Of a stretch of DNA of 46,369 bases, positions 16,489-24,901 are shown piece by piece. Origin of the DNA: Cyclobacteriaceae bacterium (GTDB lineage: Bacteria; Bacteroidota; Bacteroidia; Cytophagales; Cyclobacteriaceae); contig JAHEGY010000026.1 of NCBI GenBank assembly GCA_024644875.1, positions 1-46,369 on the forward strand, in the 5' to 3' direction. Below the pieces are notes generated by a model. The model did not search any database. It had not been told where the DNA came from and worked only from the letters and a program-made list of their open reading frames with translations. The position numbers and the translations under genes were made by a program. Numbering within the stretch: the first letter of the stretch is position 1; each line of letters begins with the position of its first letter.

Positions 16489-17364
16489 TTACTGACCGAG
16501 CATCGGAAATAACTCGCGGATCTCAGCATCACCTGGTCTTCTTCCATACTCGCATATCTCAAATGTTTCAGCATGCTTAACCAGTTTACTTCGATCATCT
16601 CCGTACCATTTATCCAGGGAAGCTCTCGCTTCTGCTGAAAGAGTTCCTCCTCCCCATATATTCCCAAGCCATTTTAATCTTTCCTCAGGATCTTCAGGAA
16701 CATTTTCTAGTTGCCCGACAGTCCATGGAAGCCAGGAGAAAAACTGAGATTCATGAGCAGCCATTCCATAAATTTTCTGATCAAAAACATCTGTAATATC
16801 CACGGCTATATCCGGAGTGAATGGATTTGGTTTTTGGAACCGATCTCTTGTATAAAGGAAGACAGGATTTTTCTTTAATGGCGGTGTATCGGGGGCTATA
16901 TTTGGAACAATCACCATATAGGCTGCATCCTGTAGCAAAACGCCCGTATATCTATGGTCGGGATGATAATCATTAGGTCGTGGACCAATAACAACATCAG
17001 CGTTCCATTTCCTGATCAGGCGAATTACTTCCAGTCTGTTTTCTAAGGTTGGCATTAATTCTCCATCATGATTATCCAGGGCAATGTATTTGACACCATA
17101 TCGTTTCCCGGCTTCTTCAGCCTCGGCCCTTCGAATTCTCGCCAGGGCACCGCCTCCCATATCCTGGTGACCAGCATCTCCATTGGTCAGGGAAACCATC
17201 ATTACATTATGTCCCATTTCAGACCACAGAATTGCAGTTCCAGCATCACTGTCCGGGTCGTCCGGGTGTGCACCAAAAATGATAACATTAATCTTTCGAT
17301 CCTGTGCATTTAGGCTGATAAAACCTGCCAATAATAGAAGAAATAATAAAGAGAATTTTTTCAT
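16489..17364 (-). CDS. Secreted PIG-L family deacetylase, copy 1
   Basis: Zinc-dependent N-deacetylase of the LmbE/PIG-L family, predicted periplasmic from its signal peptide (residues 1-20, ISLNAQ). The metal and base motif is AHPDD (32-36) and the second metal motif is HPDH (134-137, in PNDYHPDHR). The following DxDAG-TAI segment lacks one Gly present in the tandem copy. Family members act on GlcNAc-type groups (GlcNAc-PI, chitobiose, bacillithiol and mycothiol precursors). The C-terminal ~110 residues (AAHESQFFSWLPWT ... FEICEYGRRPGD) are shared only with copy 2 here and probably shape the substrate site. Third gene of an oxidoreductase-PIG-L-PIG-L series, 105 bases after copy 2. Confidence 0.9.
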   Translation of the reverse strand: MKKFSLLFLLLLAGFISLNAQDRKINVIIFGAHPDDPDSDAGTAILWSEMGHNVMMVSLTNGDAGHQDMGGGALARIRRAEAEEAGKRYGVKYIALDNHDGELMPTLENRLEVIRLIRKWNADVVIGPRPNDYHPDHRYTGVLLQDAAYMVIVPNIAPDTPPLKKNPVFLYTRDRFQKPNPFTPDIAVDITDVFDQKIYGMAAHESQFFSWLPWTVGQLENVPEDPEERLKWLGNIWGGGTLSAEARASLDKWYGDDRSKLVKHAETFEICEYGRRPGDAEIRELFPMLGQ

Positions 17365-17469
17365 AGTTATATCCTTAGTTAATAAATTAATTCAATTTTT
17401 CCACTAAAATATTAAAATTGAACTGCAGCTGAGGTGTAAGGCGAAAATAAATTACAAATTTATTATGAT

Positions 17470-18348
17470 TTACTTTATCATGGGGAACAATTTCCTGATC
17501 TCATCGTCACCCGGACGCCGCCCGTACTCACAAATCTCAAAAGCCTCTGCATCGGTAATTAAAGCAGCCTTATCCTTACCATACCATTTAACAAGGGATT
17601 TTCTTACTTCTTCAGTTATCCTTACCTTCCTGTATTTTGCCAGATAGTCAAGCCTGTCTTCTTCATCTTCTGGAATCTCATCCAGTCTTCCGGAGGTCCA
17701 GGGCAGCCATTCAAAATGCTGAGATTCATGGGCAGCCATTGTATATATCTTTTGTTTGTAAGTATCTGATATGTCTACTGCGATATCTGGTGTAAACGGA
17801 TTCGGTTTTTGAAAGAAATCCTGAGCATATAAAAATATTGGATTTTTCTTCAAGGGAGGGGTATCAGGAGCCACATTAGGCACTATGACCATATAAGCAG
17901 CATCCTGAAGGACTATCCCACAATTCCGGTGATCAGGATGATAATCATTGGGCCTTGGTCCAACAACAACGTCAGCATTCCAATCTCTGATCAAACGAAT
18001 AACCTGTAATCTGACATGCAAGGTAGGCATTAGCTCTCCGTCATGATTATCCAGCACAACATATTTCACTCCAGCCCTTCTACCAGCCTCTTCCGCTTCT
18101 GCTCTTCGAATTCTTGCCAGGGCTCCACCGCCCATGGAAAAGTGTCCCGCATCTCCATTGGTTAAAGCAACAAACATTACATTATGCCCCATTTGCGCAA
18201 ATTTTATTGCCGTTCCCCCGGCATCAGCATCGGCATCGTCGGGATGCGCACCAAATACAATAACATTAATTTTATCATCCTGAGCATATGATGATACTGC
18301 AATTAATACAAAAAACAAGGTGAAAAAATTTCGAATCAGCTTTTTCAT
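17470..18348 (-). CDS. Secreted PIG-L family deacetylase, copy 2
   Basis: Paralogue of the gene just downstream; by eye roughly two-thirds of residues are the same along the whole length. A signal peptide (about residues 1-22, SSYAQ) sends it to the periplasm. AHPDD is at residues 34-38 and is followed by the complete DADAGGTAI turn; the HPDH motif lies near 137-140. The shared NDYHPDHR, DTPPLKKNP, FQKPNPFTPDIAVDI and ICEYGRRPGD blocks show a recent tandem duplication. It starts 15 bases after the Tat-type oxidoreductase, so the two are translated from one message. An amino-sugar deacetylase role is inferred from the family and from nagB nearby. Confidence 0.9.
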   Translation of the reverse strand: MKKLIRNFFTLFFVLIAVSSYAQDDKINVIVFGAHPDDADADAGGTAIKFAQMGHNVMFVALTNGDAGHFSMGGGALARIRRAEAEEAGRRAGVKYVVLDNHDGELMPTLHVRLQVIRLIRDWNADVVVGPRPNDYHPDHRNCGIVLQDAAYMVIVPNVAPDTPPLKKNPIFLYAQDFFQKPNPFTPDIAVDISDTYKQKIYTMAAHESQHFEWLPWTSGRLDEIPEDEEDRLDYLAKYRKVRITEEVRKSLVKWYGKDKAALITDAEAFEICEYGRRPGDDEIRKLFPMIK

Positions 18349-18363
18349 AATAATAATTCAGGT

Positions 18364-19764
18364 TTATAGAAGTTGCATATTCACAGGGTCCCAGCCGACG
18401 GCTTTATCTTCAAAGTAACTGAAATTCGACAGCAATGCTGCTCCGGCAGCCCGAAGTCCGTACGTGGTGTCCTCTACCACTTTCCTGTTCCCACGCATCG
18501 CACCAAAAAAGGTAAGGAAATGATCATGGTCTGCACCTTTATAGGTACTAGAAGCTTCAAATACCGTATCCTGTGGATTTAACATTTTACCCCGTTGTTG
18601 ATCATACTTCGCATCATACATTTTGTTAATTTCTTTCTGTATGTTTTCAGAGTAGGATTTCAGGGCATAACCGGTGGGTCTCCATCCCATATCACTATGG
18701 GTTACCATCACGGATCTCCAGCCAACGACCATGGCACCCTCGGTACCAATTAATTTAAAAGCTCCACCACCACCTCCGCCGGCAACAAAATTGATCCTTA
18801 GCACAGCATTAAAGGCTGGATGATTTTCTGCTTCCGGGAAGTCATATAGGGACATCATAATATCAGGCACATCCCTCCCATCTTTCCAATATCTTAATCC
18901 GCCTGTTGATTTTGCCCTGACAGGGCCAAAGGAATCAATAACAAAATTCATGGTAGAGAAGGAATGGACAAATAAGTCACCGGCTACCCCGGTTCCATAA
19001 TCCTGGTAGTTCCTCCATCTGAAAAAGCGAACAGGATCATATTCCACTTTTGGGGCAGATCCCAGGAAAGTATCAAAGTCTATATTATCCGGATCAGCAT
19101 CGGGGGGTATAGGATATTGCCAGGCACCCTCTGAGGAATACCTGTCATTATGTATCTCCACCATAACCAGGTCACCTATAGCTCCTGATTTGTACAATTC
19201 CCTGGCCTTCGCCGCATAGATACCAGACATTCCCTGGCTTCCTACCTGCAAAACCGACCCGGTATCCTGCTGGACTTTGATCAGGTTATGGCCTTCCTGT
19301 ATGTTTTTAATCATAGGCTTCTCGAGGTATACCGCTTTCCCTGCTTTCATGGCATCGGTGGCAATACGCTCGTGCCAATGGTCCGGAGTCGCGATGATGA
19401 CAGCATCAATATCCTCTTTTGCCAGGATTTCTCTATAATCCCTGGTAGTAAAAATATCCTGGCCATAAAGTTCATTAGCTCTGGTTAACCTCCCTTTATA
19501 CAGATCACAGGCAGCAACAAACTCAACACCATCAACACCAACAGCATTGGCAGTATCACCAATTCCCTGTATTCCAAATCCAATTGTGGCAAGCCTTATT
19601 TTATCGTTGGCAGAATAGGTTTTCTTGACATATTCAGGTTCTAATATTTCCTTCCTGATACCTGTCGATCGTGCTGCTAATATATTTGGAACCGAAAGTG
19701 CAGCCGTTCCAATGGAGACCTTAGTTAAGAAATCTCTTCTTGTTGATTTTTTCCTGGAATTCAT
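18364..19764 (-). CDS. Tat-exported Gfo/Idh/MocA family oxidoreductase, copy 1
   Basis: NAD(P)-dependent sugar oxidoreductase with a twin-arginine signal (STRRDFLTK then a hydrophobic stretch ending near residue 30). The Rossmann dinucleotide loop is GFGIQGIG (62-69) and the EKP motif, whose Lys is catalytic in the family, is at 148-150. The C-terminal domain holds a Gly-rich loop (VAGGGGGGAF). Tat export allows the protein to leave folded with its cofactor bound. Secreted members commonly oxidise or open glycosidic sugars through 3-keto intermediates. First gene of the minus-strand operon with two PIG-L deacetylases; divergent from a Tat-type TIM-barrel protein. Confidence 0.9.
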   Translation of the reverse strand: MNSRKKSTRRDFLTKVSIGTAALSVPNILAARSTGIRKEILEPEYVKKTYSANDKIRLATIGFGIQGIGDTANAVGVDGVEFVAACDLYKGRLTRANELYGQDIFTTRDYREILAKEDIDAVIIATPDHWHERIATDAMKAGKAVYLEKPMIKNIQEGHNLIKVQQDTGSVLQVGSQGMSGIYAAKARELYKSGAIGDLVMVEIHNDRYSSEGAWQYPIPPDADPDNIDFDTFLGSAPKVEYDPVRFFRWRNYQDYGTGVAGDLFVHSFSTMNFVIDSFGPVRAKSTGGLRYWKDGRDVPDIMMSLYDFPEAENHPAFNAVLRINFVAGGGGGGAFKLIGTEGAMVVGWRSVMVTHSDMGWRPTGYALKSYSENIQKEINKMYDAKYDQQRGKMLNPQDTVFEASSTYKGADHDHFLTFFGAMRGNRKVVEDTTYGLRAAGAALLSNFSYFEDKAVGWDPVNMQLL

Positions 19765-19780
19765 AATATGAAAAAATAAA

Positions 19781-19800
19781 TGATAAACTATTTTTTATCA
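19781..19800. promoter_or_regulatory. Inverted repeat in the oxidoreductase/isomerase divergent region
   Basis: TGATAAA (19781-19787) and TTTATCA (19794-19800) with a 6-base spacer, 16 bases upstream of the minus-strand oxidoreductase start. It is placed as an operator would be for the divergent pair. Confidence 0.4.
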
Positions 19801-19878
19801 ATTTATGAAATAAGAATTGATTTGAATAAAAAATTGTTATTAATTACAGATCTGTATCTAAACGATTATATCAATTTT

Positions 19879-20796
19879 ATGAAAACATCGCGTCGAAAAT
19901 TCTTAATTAAAACAGGTACCATATTGGCAGGGGGACTGTCATTTAAACATAGCCTGGTACTAGGCTCTGAAAAATACATCTCCAAAGAAAACAATGTTAC
20001 CGTTGGAGCACATCCATGGATTTATGCCGCCGAATTACCGGATTATGATATAAGCCCGGCATTAGATGAAATATTCCAGGGGATCAAATTCGCAGGATAC
20101 GATGGGGTGGAACTTATGCATCACCCCCTGCGAAACCACAAGACTGCCCTGATCATCTCCGAATTGAAAGACAGATACGGACTACCGGTCATAGGAACTT
20201 CCTATGGCGCTGATATGTGGGATCAATCCAAACATCAGGAAATTCTGGATGATGTTGAAAATATCATTAATAATCTTGCAGTTGTAGGTGGGAGAACTTT
20301 GGGGACTTCTGTTGGGAGGGCGCCGGAAAAGAAAACAGAAAAACAACTAGACAACCAGGCTCATCTTCTAAAAAACATTATTGATATTGGCAAAAAAAAT
20401 GGTGTTGTAATTAACCTGCATAACCATACTTATGAAGTAGAGGATGGTCTTCACGATTTAAAAGGAACACTAAAAAGGATACCTGACATAAAACTTGGGC
20501 CGGACCTGAACTGGTTATTACGTGGTGGTGTCGATCCGCTTGATTTTATTAAAAAATATCAGGATCAAATTGTCTTCATACACATACGGGATGAATTCAA
20601 AGACGGAAAATGGTCAGAATCATTAGGGGAAGGTGATGTAAATTTCAGGGCTATAGGGAAGACATTGAAAAAAATAGAATTCTCAGGCGATCTTGTGGTT
20701 GAACTTGCCCATGAAAATGATTTCGATCCCACCAGGCCGATCCGTGAAAGTTTGAAAATGAGCCGGGAACACGTAAAAAAAACAATGGGCTACTAA
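19879..20796 (+). CDS. Tat-exported sugar phosphate isomerase/epimerase-like TIM-barrel protein, copy 1
   Basis: The ATG at 19879 is chosen because it starts directly before the Tat motif SRRKFLIK; a longer frame from 19780 would bury it. The 305-aa product has the xylose-isomerase-like TIM-barrel pattern: FAGYDGVELMHH, LPVIGTSYG, GVVINLHNHTYEVEDG with a metal-binding NLHNH segment, LGPDLNWLLRGGVDP, IVFIHIRDE and GDLVVELAHEND. Glu, His and Asp ligands expected for a divalent metal are present. Family members epimerise, isomerise or eliminate keto-sugars. Exported copies next to exported Gfo/Idh proteins suggest a two-step reaction on an intact glycoside (inference). Convergent with nagB. Confidence 0.85.
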   Translation: MKTSRRKFLIKTGTILAGGLSFKHSLVLGSEKYISKENNVTVGAHPWIYAAELPDYDISPALDEIFQGIKFAGYDGVELMHHPLRNHKTALIISELKDRYGLPVIGTSYGADMWDQSKHQEILDDVENIINNLAVVGGRTLGTSVGRAPEKKTEKQLDNQAHLLKNIIDIGKKNGVVINLHNHTYEVEDGLHDLKGTLKRIPDIKLGPDLNWLLRGGVDPLDFIKKYQDQIVFIHIRDEFKDGKWSESLGEGDVNFRAIGKTLKKIEFSGDLVVELAHENDFDPTRPIRESLKMSREHVKKTMGY

Positions 20797-20809
20797 ATTA
20801 GCAGCCCAT
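20785..20809. terminator. Bidirectional hairpin between isomerase and nagB
   Basis: ATGGGCT (20785-20791) pairs with AGCCCAT (20803-20809); an inner GCTA/TAGC pairing is a possible alternative. It overlaps the stop codon of the isomerase and lies 15 bases beyond the nagB stop. The T tract is poor on both sides. Confidence 0.55.
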
Positions 20810-20824
20810 CTATATTGGAATCAC

Positions 20825-21637
20825 TTAATCAAGATCCGGAAATTCATTATCAATTATCTGCTCGATTTCCTTAAAATATTTTACGGTCTCAGCCTTCAAT
20901 TCCATGGTGGCTTCATCGTCACAAACAATTACAGCATGTCTGTGCATCTGCAACATAGAGACTGTCCACATATGGTTTACACCTTCTTCAACTACCTGAC
21001 GCAGGGCTCTGGCCTTATGAAATCCATTAATGATAACAACCACTTCACGTGAATCCATAACCGTTCCGACACCTACTGTCAAAGCCATTCTTGGAACAAG
21101 ATGAATATCATTGTCAAAAAACCTTGCGTTGGCTTTTATCGTGTTGAAATTTAATGTTTTGATCCTGGTTCTTGAGGCCAGGGAGGACCCAGGTTCATTA
21201 AATGCAATGTGCCCATCAGGCCCTATCCCGCCAAGGAAAAGTTCTATACCTCCCAACTCTTTCATCTTTGCCTCATAATCAGCGCATTCTTTATCCAGGT
21301 CGGAGGCCATCCCGTTTAGAATGTTTACATTTTCAGCAGGTATATCTATATGATTGAAAAAATTCTCCCACATGAAATAATGATAACTTTGTTCGTGGTC
21401 CTTATCCAATCCGACATACTCATCCATATTGAAGGTGATCACATTTTCAAAATTAACAGCTCTTTCTTTATTGAGTTTTATCAGGGCTTTATATGTCCCA
21501 AGGGGGGAAGACCCGGTTGGTAAACCCAAAACAAAAGGTTTTTCCTTTGTAGGTTTGAAATTATTGATTCTTTCCGCGATGTAATCGGCAGTCCACTGAC
21601 TTAACTGCTGGTAATCTTTTCTGATTATTATTTTCAT
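20825..21637 (-). CDS. nagB: Glucosamine-6-phosphate deaminase
   Basis: Converts glucosamine 6-phosphate to fructose 6-phosphate and ammonia, the step that feeds amino sugars into glycolysis. The catalytic residues fall at the same numbers as in the Escherichia coli enzyme: Asp72 (NMDEYVGL), Asp141 and His143 ([10 protein letters not shown]) and Glu148 (NEPG). [13 protein letters not shown] forms the phosphate loop. At 270 aa it is the standard hexose-type NagB. It is cytosolic, monocistronic, and divergent from a cytosolic Gfo/Idh oxidoreductase across a region with two palindromes. No nagA is visible in the window; the secreted PIG-L enzymes could make it unnecessary by deacetylating outside (inference). 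Confidence 0.97.
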   Translation of the reverse strand: MKIIIRKDYQQLSQWTADYIAERINNFKPTKEKPFVLGLPTGSSPLGTYKALIKLNKERAVNFENVITFNMDEYVGLDKDHEQSYHYFMWENFFNHIDIPAENVNILNGMASDLDKECADYEAKMKELGGIELFLGGIGPDGHIAFNEPGSSLASRTRIKTLNFNTIKANARFFDNDIHLVPRMALTVGVGTVMDSREVVVIINGFHKARALRQVVEEGVNHMWTVSMLQMHRHAVIVCDDEATMELKAETVKYFKEIEQIIDNEFPDLD

Positions 21638-21714
21638 ATTTACTAAATTTTAAAAAATCTGATAGTGTGTGATTTACAAATTGAAATGCTGAAAATACCT
21701 AATTTTTGATAAAT

Positions 21715-21730
21715 TACAAATGAATTTGTA
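21715..21730. promoter_or_regulatory. Palindrome in the nagB/oxidoreductase divergent region
   Basis: TACAAAT (21715-21721), spacer GA, ATTTGTA (21724-21730). It sits 78 bases upstream of nagB and 93 upstream of the oxidoreductase. A further TACAAAT half-site lies 40 bases to the left at 21675. Confidence 0.4.
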
Positions 21731-21777
21731 TTATGGATTATAAATTTCAAAATTAAAGTATAAGTATAGGCTTGAAC

Positions 21778-21797
21778 TAAAATAATATATTATTTTA
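21778..21797. promoter_or_regulatory. 20-bp AT palindrome before the oxidoreductase
   Basis: TAAAATAATATATTATTTTA is a perfect palindrome ending 25 bases before the ATG at 21823. It contains only A and T, so chance is a real alternative. Confidence 0.35.
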
Positions 21798-21822
21798 AGA
21801 TAAAATTAATACATTAACGAAT

Positions 21823-22893
21823 ATGAAGAACAATATAAGAGTAGTTGTAGTAGGCATAGGGAATATGGGAAGATCACATGCACTTGCGTACCATAATATT
21901 TCAGGATTTGAACTAGCCGGATTAGTCGATCGCCTGCCGGAGAAAAGAGAAGATCTTTCAGATGAATTAGGTGGAATTCCTCAATTCGATGATTTTGATA
22001 CCGCTCTTGCTGCTACAAAACCTGATGCGGTCTGTATATGCACCTATCCGGATACCCATGCCGAACTTGCCAGGAAAAGTTTGTTGTCCGGTGCCCATGT
22101 TTTTGTTGAAAAGCCCTTGGCAGTAACAGTTGAGGAAGCAGCCGATCTTGTGCAAATGGCTCAAAAAGAAAATAAAAAACTGGTAGTGGGCTATATTTTA
22201 CGGGTCCATCCATCCTGGAAAAAATTTATTGAGATCACTCATACACTCGGAAAGCCACTGGTTATGAGGATGAATCTTAATCAGCAAAGCAGTGGCACTA
22301 CATGGCTTACTCATTTAAATTTAATGAAGTCTATGTCTCCTATAGTGGATTGCGGGGTACATTACGTTGATGTAATGTGTCAGATGACAAGATCAAAACC
22401 AATTCGTGTTCATGCAATTGGTGCCAGATTAACTGATCAAGTCAGTCCGGGGATGTATAATTATGGCCAACTGCAGGTAATATTCGAGGATGGATCTGTC
22501 GGATGGTATGAAGCCGGCTGGGGACCCATGATGAGCGAAGTTTCCTTTTTTGTGAAAGATGTAATAGGCCCGAAAGGTTGTGTCAACATCATGGATGCCG
22601 ATAAAACAGGTCAAAGCGACGACATAGACGGGCATACCCAGACAAACCGCTTAAAGATCCATTACTCCGAGATTGATGATAAACATGAATTGACGAAACC
22701 AGATGAAATAATAAATACTGAAGATGAACCGGACCATCAGGGGTTATGTGATTTAGAACAGGCGTTTTTTTATAATTCGATTGTCAATGATGTCGACCTC
22801 AGAGATCATCAGGAAGATGCTGTGAATAGCCTGAGAATAGTCCTGGCAGCTGATGAATCTTTCAGGACCGGAAAAGTAATTGACCTTCATTAA
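21823..22893 (+). CDS. Cytosolic Gfo/Idh/MocA family oxidoreductase
   Basis: A 356-aa NAD(P)-dependent sugar or polyol dehydrogenase without a signal peptide. The Rossmann loop is GIGNMG (11-16), the EKP motif is at residues 96-98, and the C-terminal domain carries the DCGVHYVDV segment, where the conserved Asp and His of the substrate site are expected. The length and motif layout resemble myo-inositol 2-dehydrogenases and related sugar dehydrogenases, but no single substrate can be named. Its lack of a Tat signal separates it from the other two Gfo/Idh genes in the island. It is followed by a 464-base gap with a structured element. Confidence 0.9.
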   Translation: MKNNIRVVVVGIGNMGRSHALAYHNISGFELAGLVDRLPEKREDLSDELGGIPQFDDFDTALAATKPDAVCICTYPDTHAELARKSLLSGAHVFVEKPLAVTVEEAADLVQMAQKENKKLVVGYILRVHPSWKKFIEITHTLGKPLVMRMNLNQQSSGTTWLTHLNLMKSMSPIVDCGVHYVDVMCQMTRSKPIRVHAIGARLTDQVSPGMYNYGQLQVIFEDGSVGWYEAGWGPMMSEVSFFVKDVIGPKGCVNIMDADKTGQSDDIDGHTQTNRLKIHYSEIDDKHELTKPDEIINTEDEPDHQGLCDLEQAFFYNSIVNDVDLRDHQEDAVNSLRIVLAADESFRTGKVIDLH

Positions 22894-23357
22894 GTTTATT
22901 TAATCTGAAGAAGCCAAAGGACAATTTCGTGAATAAGGAGCCCGGTATTCACTTATAGTTGGACCAACCAGGCGGTCCAATGATTTTATTGGCTTCAAAA
23001 TACCCAATTACATCTTTCCTGTTCCACTCTTCAAAGGGTTTGTTTCTCTTTAGTTATCGGCAAAATCAATCTATTGTTTTTTCAGGATGCAGAATTAGTC
23101 ATAATCCGGCAAAATTACATTTAAGCAGGAATATTCAGGGATCAATCCAATTACAATTGGCTGAGTTTTTACCATGTATTTTGATTATACATTTGCAGGC
23201 GATTTAATTTAAATTGAATAGCACCTTAAAAATGATCTTTATTTGTTTCTAAGATATCACTTTCTTAAATTGAATGATTAGAAGAACAAATTATTGTTTC
23301 TATGTTTATAGTTTTTTGCATTCTTTTTGACATCAATTTTTTAAACATACATAAGAT
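22894..23357. other. Non-coding gap between two oxidoreductase genes
   Basis: Apart from the structured element at 22910-22996 I see no credible gene. The rest is AT-rich. The stretch after about 23200 is the likely promoter and leader of the Tat oxidoreductase at 23358. Confidence 0.5.
22910..22996 (+). ncRNA. Candidate three-way-junction structured RNA element
   Basis: An 8-bp outer stem, GAAGCCAA (22910-22917) with TTGGCTTC (22989-22996), encloses two 7-bp hairpins: GTGAATA/TATTCAC (22929-22935, 22946-22952) and TTGGACC/GGTCCAA (22959-22965, 22974-22980). All three stems are perfect, and the loops are 10 and 8 nt. It begins 17 bases after the oxidoreductase stop. It may be a 3' UTR stability element, a small RNA or a DNA recombination site; the strand is assumed from that gene. 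Confidence 0.45.
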
Positions 23358-24872
23358 ATGAAAAGTAAAAATAAGATGAACCGACGAACATTTATCGGTT
23401 CGGCGAGTGTTACCGCCACAACAATATCTATCGTCCCCCGCCATGTTCTTGGTGGTCCGGGAAGAGTAGCTCCATCAGATAAGGTCACCGTTGCCAATAT
23501 TGGATGCGGGACTCAAGGATTAAGGGAAATGCCGGATATGCTGCAGAATGAGGACATACAGGTCGTTGCCGTTGCTGATCCGAATAAGTTTACCACCAAT
23601 TATCTGGACTGGTCTCCTGATGGGATCAGGAACAGTATTCGAAAAACATTAGATGATCCGGACTGGGGCAGTAATTATAAAGGAATTCCAGGTGGCAGAG
23701 ATATAGGCAAGGAGTATGTTGAAAAATATTATGGAAAGAATACCGCTTCCGGAAATTATAAAGGATGTGCCGCCTATGAAGATTACCGGGAATTATTTGC
23801 TAAGGAAAAAGACATTGATGCTGTCAAGATCATGACCCCTGACCATCATCATGCCTACCTGGCTATTGAAGCAATGAAGAATAATATGCATGTTGTCACC
23901 CATAAACCTATTGCTAACAGGATGCATGAATGGAAACAGGTGTATGAAGCAGCAAAAAAAGCCAAAGTAACTACTCATCTCCTGGCCTGGAGCGACAGAC
24001 CGGAGTATACGCTGGTCAAACAATGGATTGATGACGGTGTAATTGGGACACTGAAGGAGATCCATAACTGGTCATACAGGCCTGTCTGGGAGCAGTGGCC
24101 AAAAAGACCAACAGATACTCCGCCAATCCCGGATGGATTTAATTGGGAATTATGGCTGGGGCCTGTTCAGGATATGCCTTATCACCCACATTATACGCAT
24201 AATGTATTCCGGGGGTGGTATGATTTCGGAGGTGGAAGTATTGCTGACATGGGTCACTATAGTCTGTTCCCATTATTCAGAGTATTGGGAATAGAAACCC
24301 CTCCTGTTGCAGCGAAAGCTTATGGTACCACCCACAGGTACGTTGATGGAAATACCTACAAATGGCTTGACAATGATGTATCATTCCCACAATCCAGTTT
24401 AATACAATTAAGATTCCCAAAACAAGAAACTCTACCTCCATTTAATCTATTCTGGTATGACGGTGGCATGAAGCCCTTTATTCCTGAAGAACTTGCCGTG
24501 GACAATAGAGATATACCGAACGAAGGCATGATGTTCGTAGGCGATAAAGGGAAAATTATAGGAGGATTTCGAGGAGAGAAACCTGAAATTATACCGGCAA
24601 GCAAAAGGGATGCATATTCCGGGAACAAGGAGCTTCCTCCCAGAGAACGGGGAAGGAGATCAGATACCTGGGCACAGGCAATTAAAGAAAACAAGAATTC
24701 CAACGGAAGCTTCCTTTATGCTGGCCCAGTTACTGAAGCGATAAACCTGGGTGCGGTTGCACTCCGGGCTAAGAAAGAAGTTAAATATGATACTGCTTCT
24801 ATGAAGATCACAAATGATGAGGCCGCCAATAAATTCCTGACCAGGGATTATCGAAAAGGCTGGAAAATATAA
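23358..24872 (+). CDS. Tat-exported Gfo/Idh/MocA family oxidoreductase, copy 2
   Basis: A 504-aa oxidoreductase with Tat motif NRRTFIG (residues 8-14) and a hydrophobic stretch to about residue 32. The dinucleotide loop is NIGCGTQG. The usual EKP motif is replaced by HKP (VVTHKPIANRM): the catalytic Lys is kept and Glu is changed to His. The C-terminal domain is Trp-rich (NWSYRPVWEQWPKRP, FNWELWLGP, HNVFRGWYDFGGG). It then reads SIADMGHYSLF, where the conserved His lies. This subgroup of exported enzymes is widespread in Bacteroidota and Planctomycetota. The stop is 29 bases before a Tat-type TIM-barrel gene on the same strand, so the two form an operon and probably act on the same molecule. 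Confidence 0.9.
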   Translation: MKSKNKMNRRTFIGSASVTATTISIVPRHVLGGPGRVAPSDKVTVANIGCGTQGLREMPDMLQNEDIQVVAVADPNKFTTNYLDWSPDGIRNSIRKTLDDPDWGSNYKGIPGGRDIGKEYVEKYYGKNTASGNYKGCAAYEDYRELFAKEKDIDAVKIMTPDHHHAYLAIEAMKNNMHVVTHKPIANRMHEWKQVYEAAKKAKVTTHLLAWSDRPEYTLVKQWIDDGVIGTLKEIHNWSYRPVWEQWPKRPTDTPPIPDGFNWELWLGPVQDMPYHPHYTHNVFRGWYDFGGGSIADMGHYSLFPLFRVLGIETPPVAAKAYGTTHRYVDGNTYKWLDNDVSFPQSSLIQLRFPKQETLPPFNLFWYDGGMKPFIPEELAVDNRDIPNEGMMFVGDKGKIIGGFRGEKPEIIPASKRDAYSGNKELPPRERGRRSDTWAQAIKENKNSNGSFLYAGPVTEAINLGAVALRAKKEVKYDTASMKITNDEAANKFLTRDYRKGWKI

Positions 24873-24901
24873 TAATTGTATGAATATTAACTAAGATTTT
24901 G

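Noticed and set aside
13999-21730. A single regulon site built on TACAAAT/ATTTGTA
   Set aside because: Copies at 13999, 17453, 21675 and 21715 differ in spacing and completeness, and such words are expected in AT-rich DNA.
22910-22996. Integron attC site
   Set aside because: The conserved RYYYAAC/GTTRRRY ends are absent and there is no integrase or cassette pattern.
22959-23207. An 82-codon plus-strand frame starting with TTG
   Set aside because: It starts inside a hairpin arm, has no family pattern and no ribosome site, and lies in an otherwise non-coding gap.
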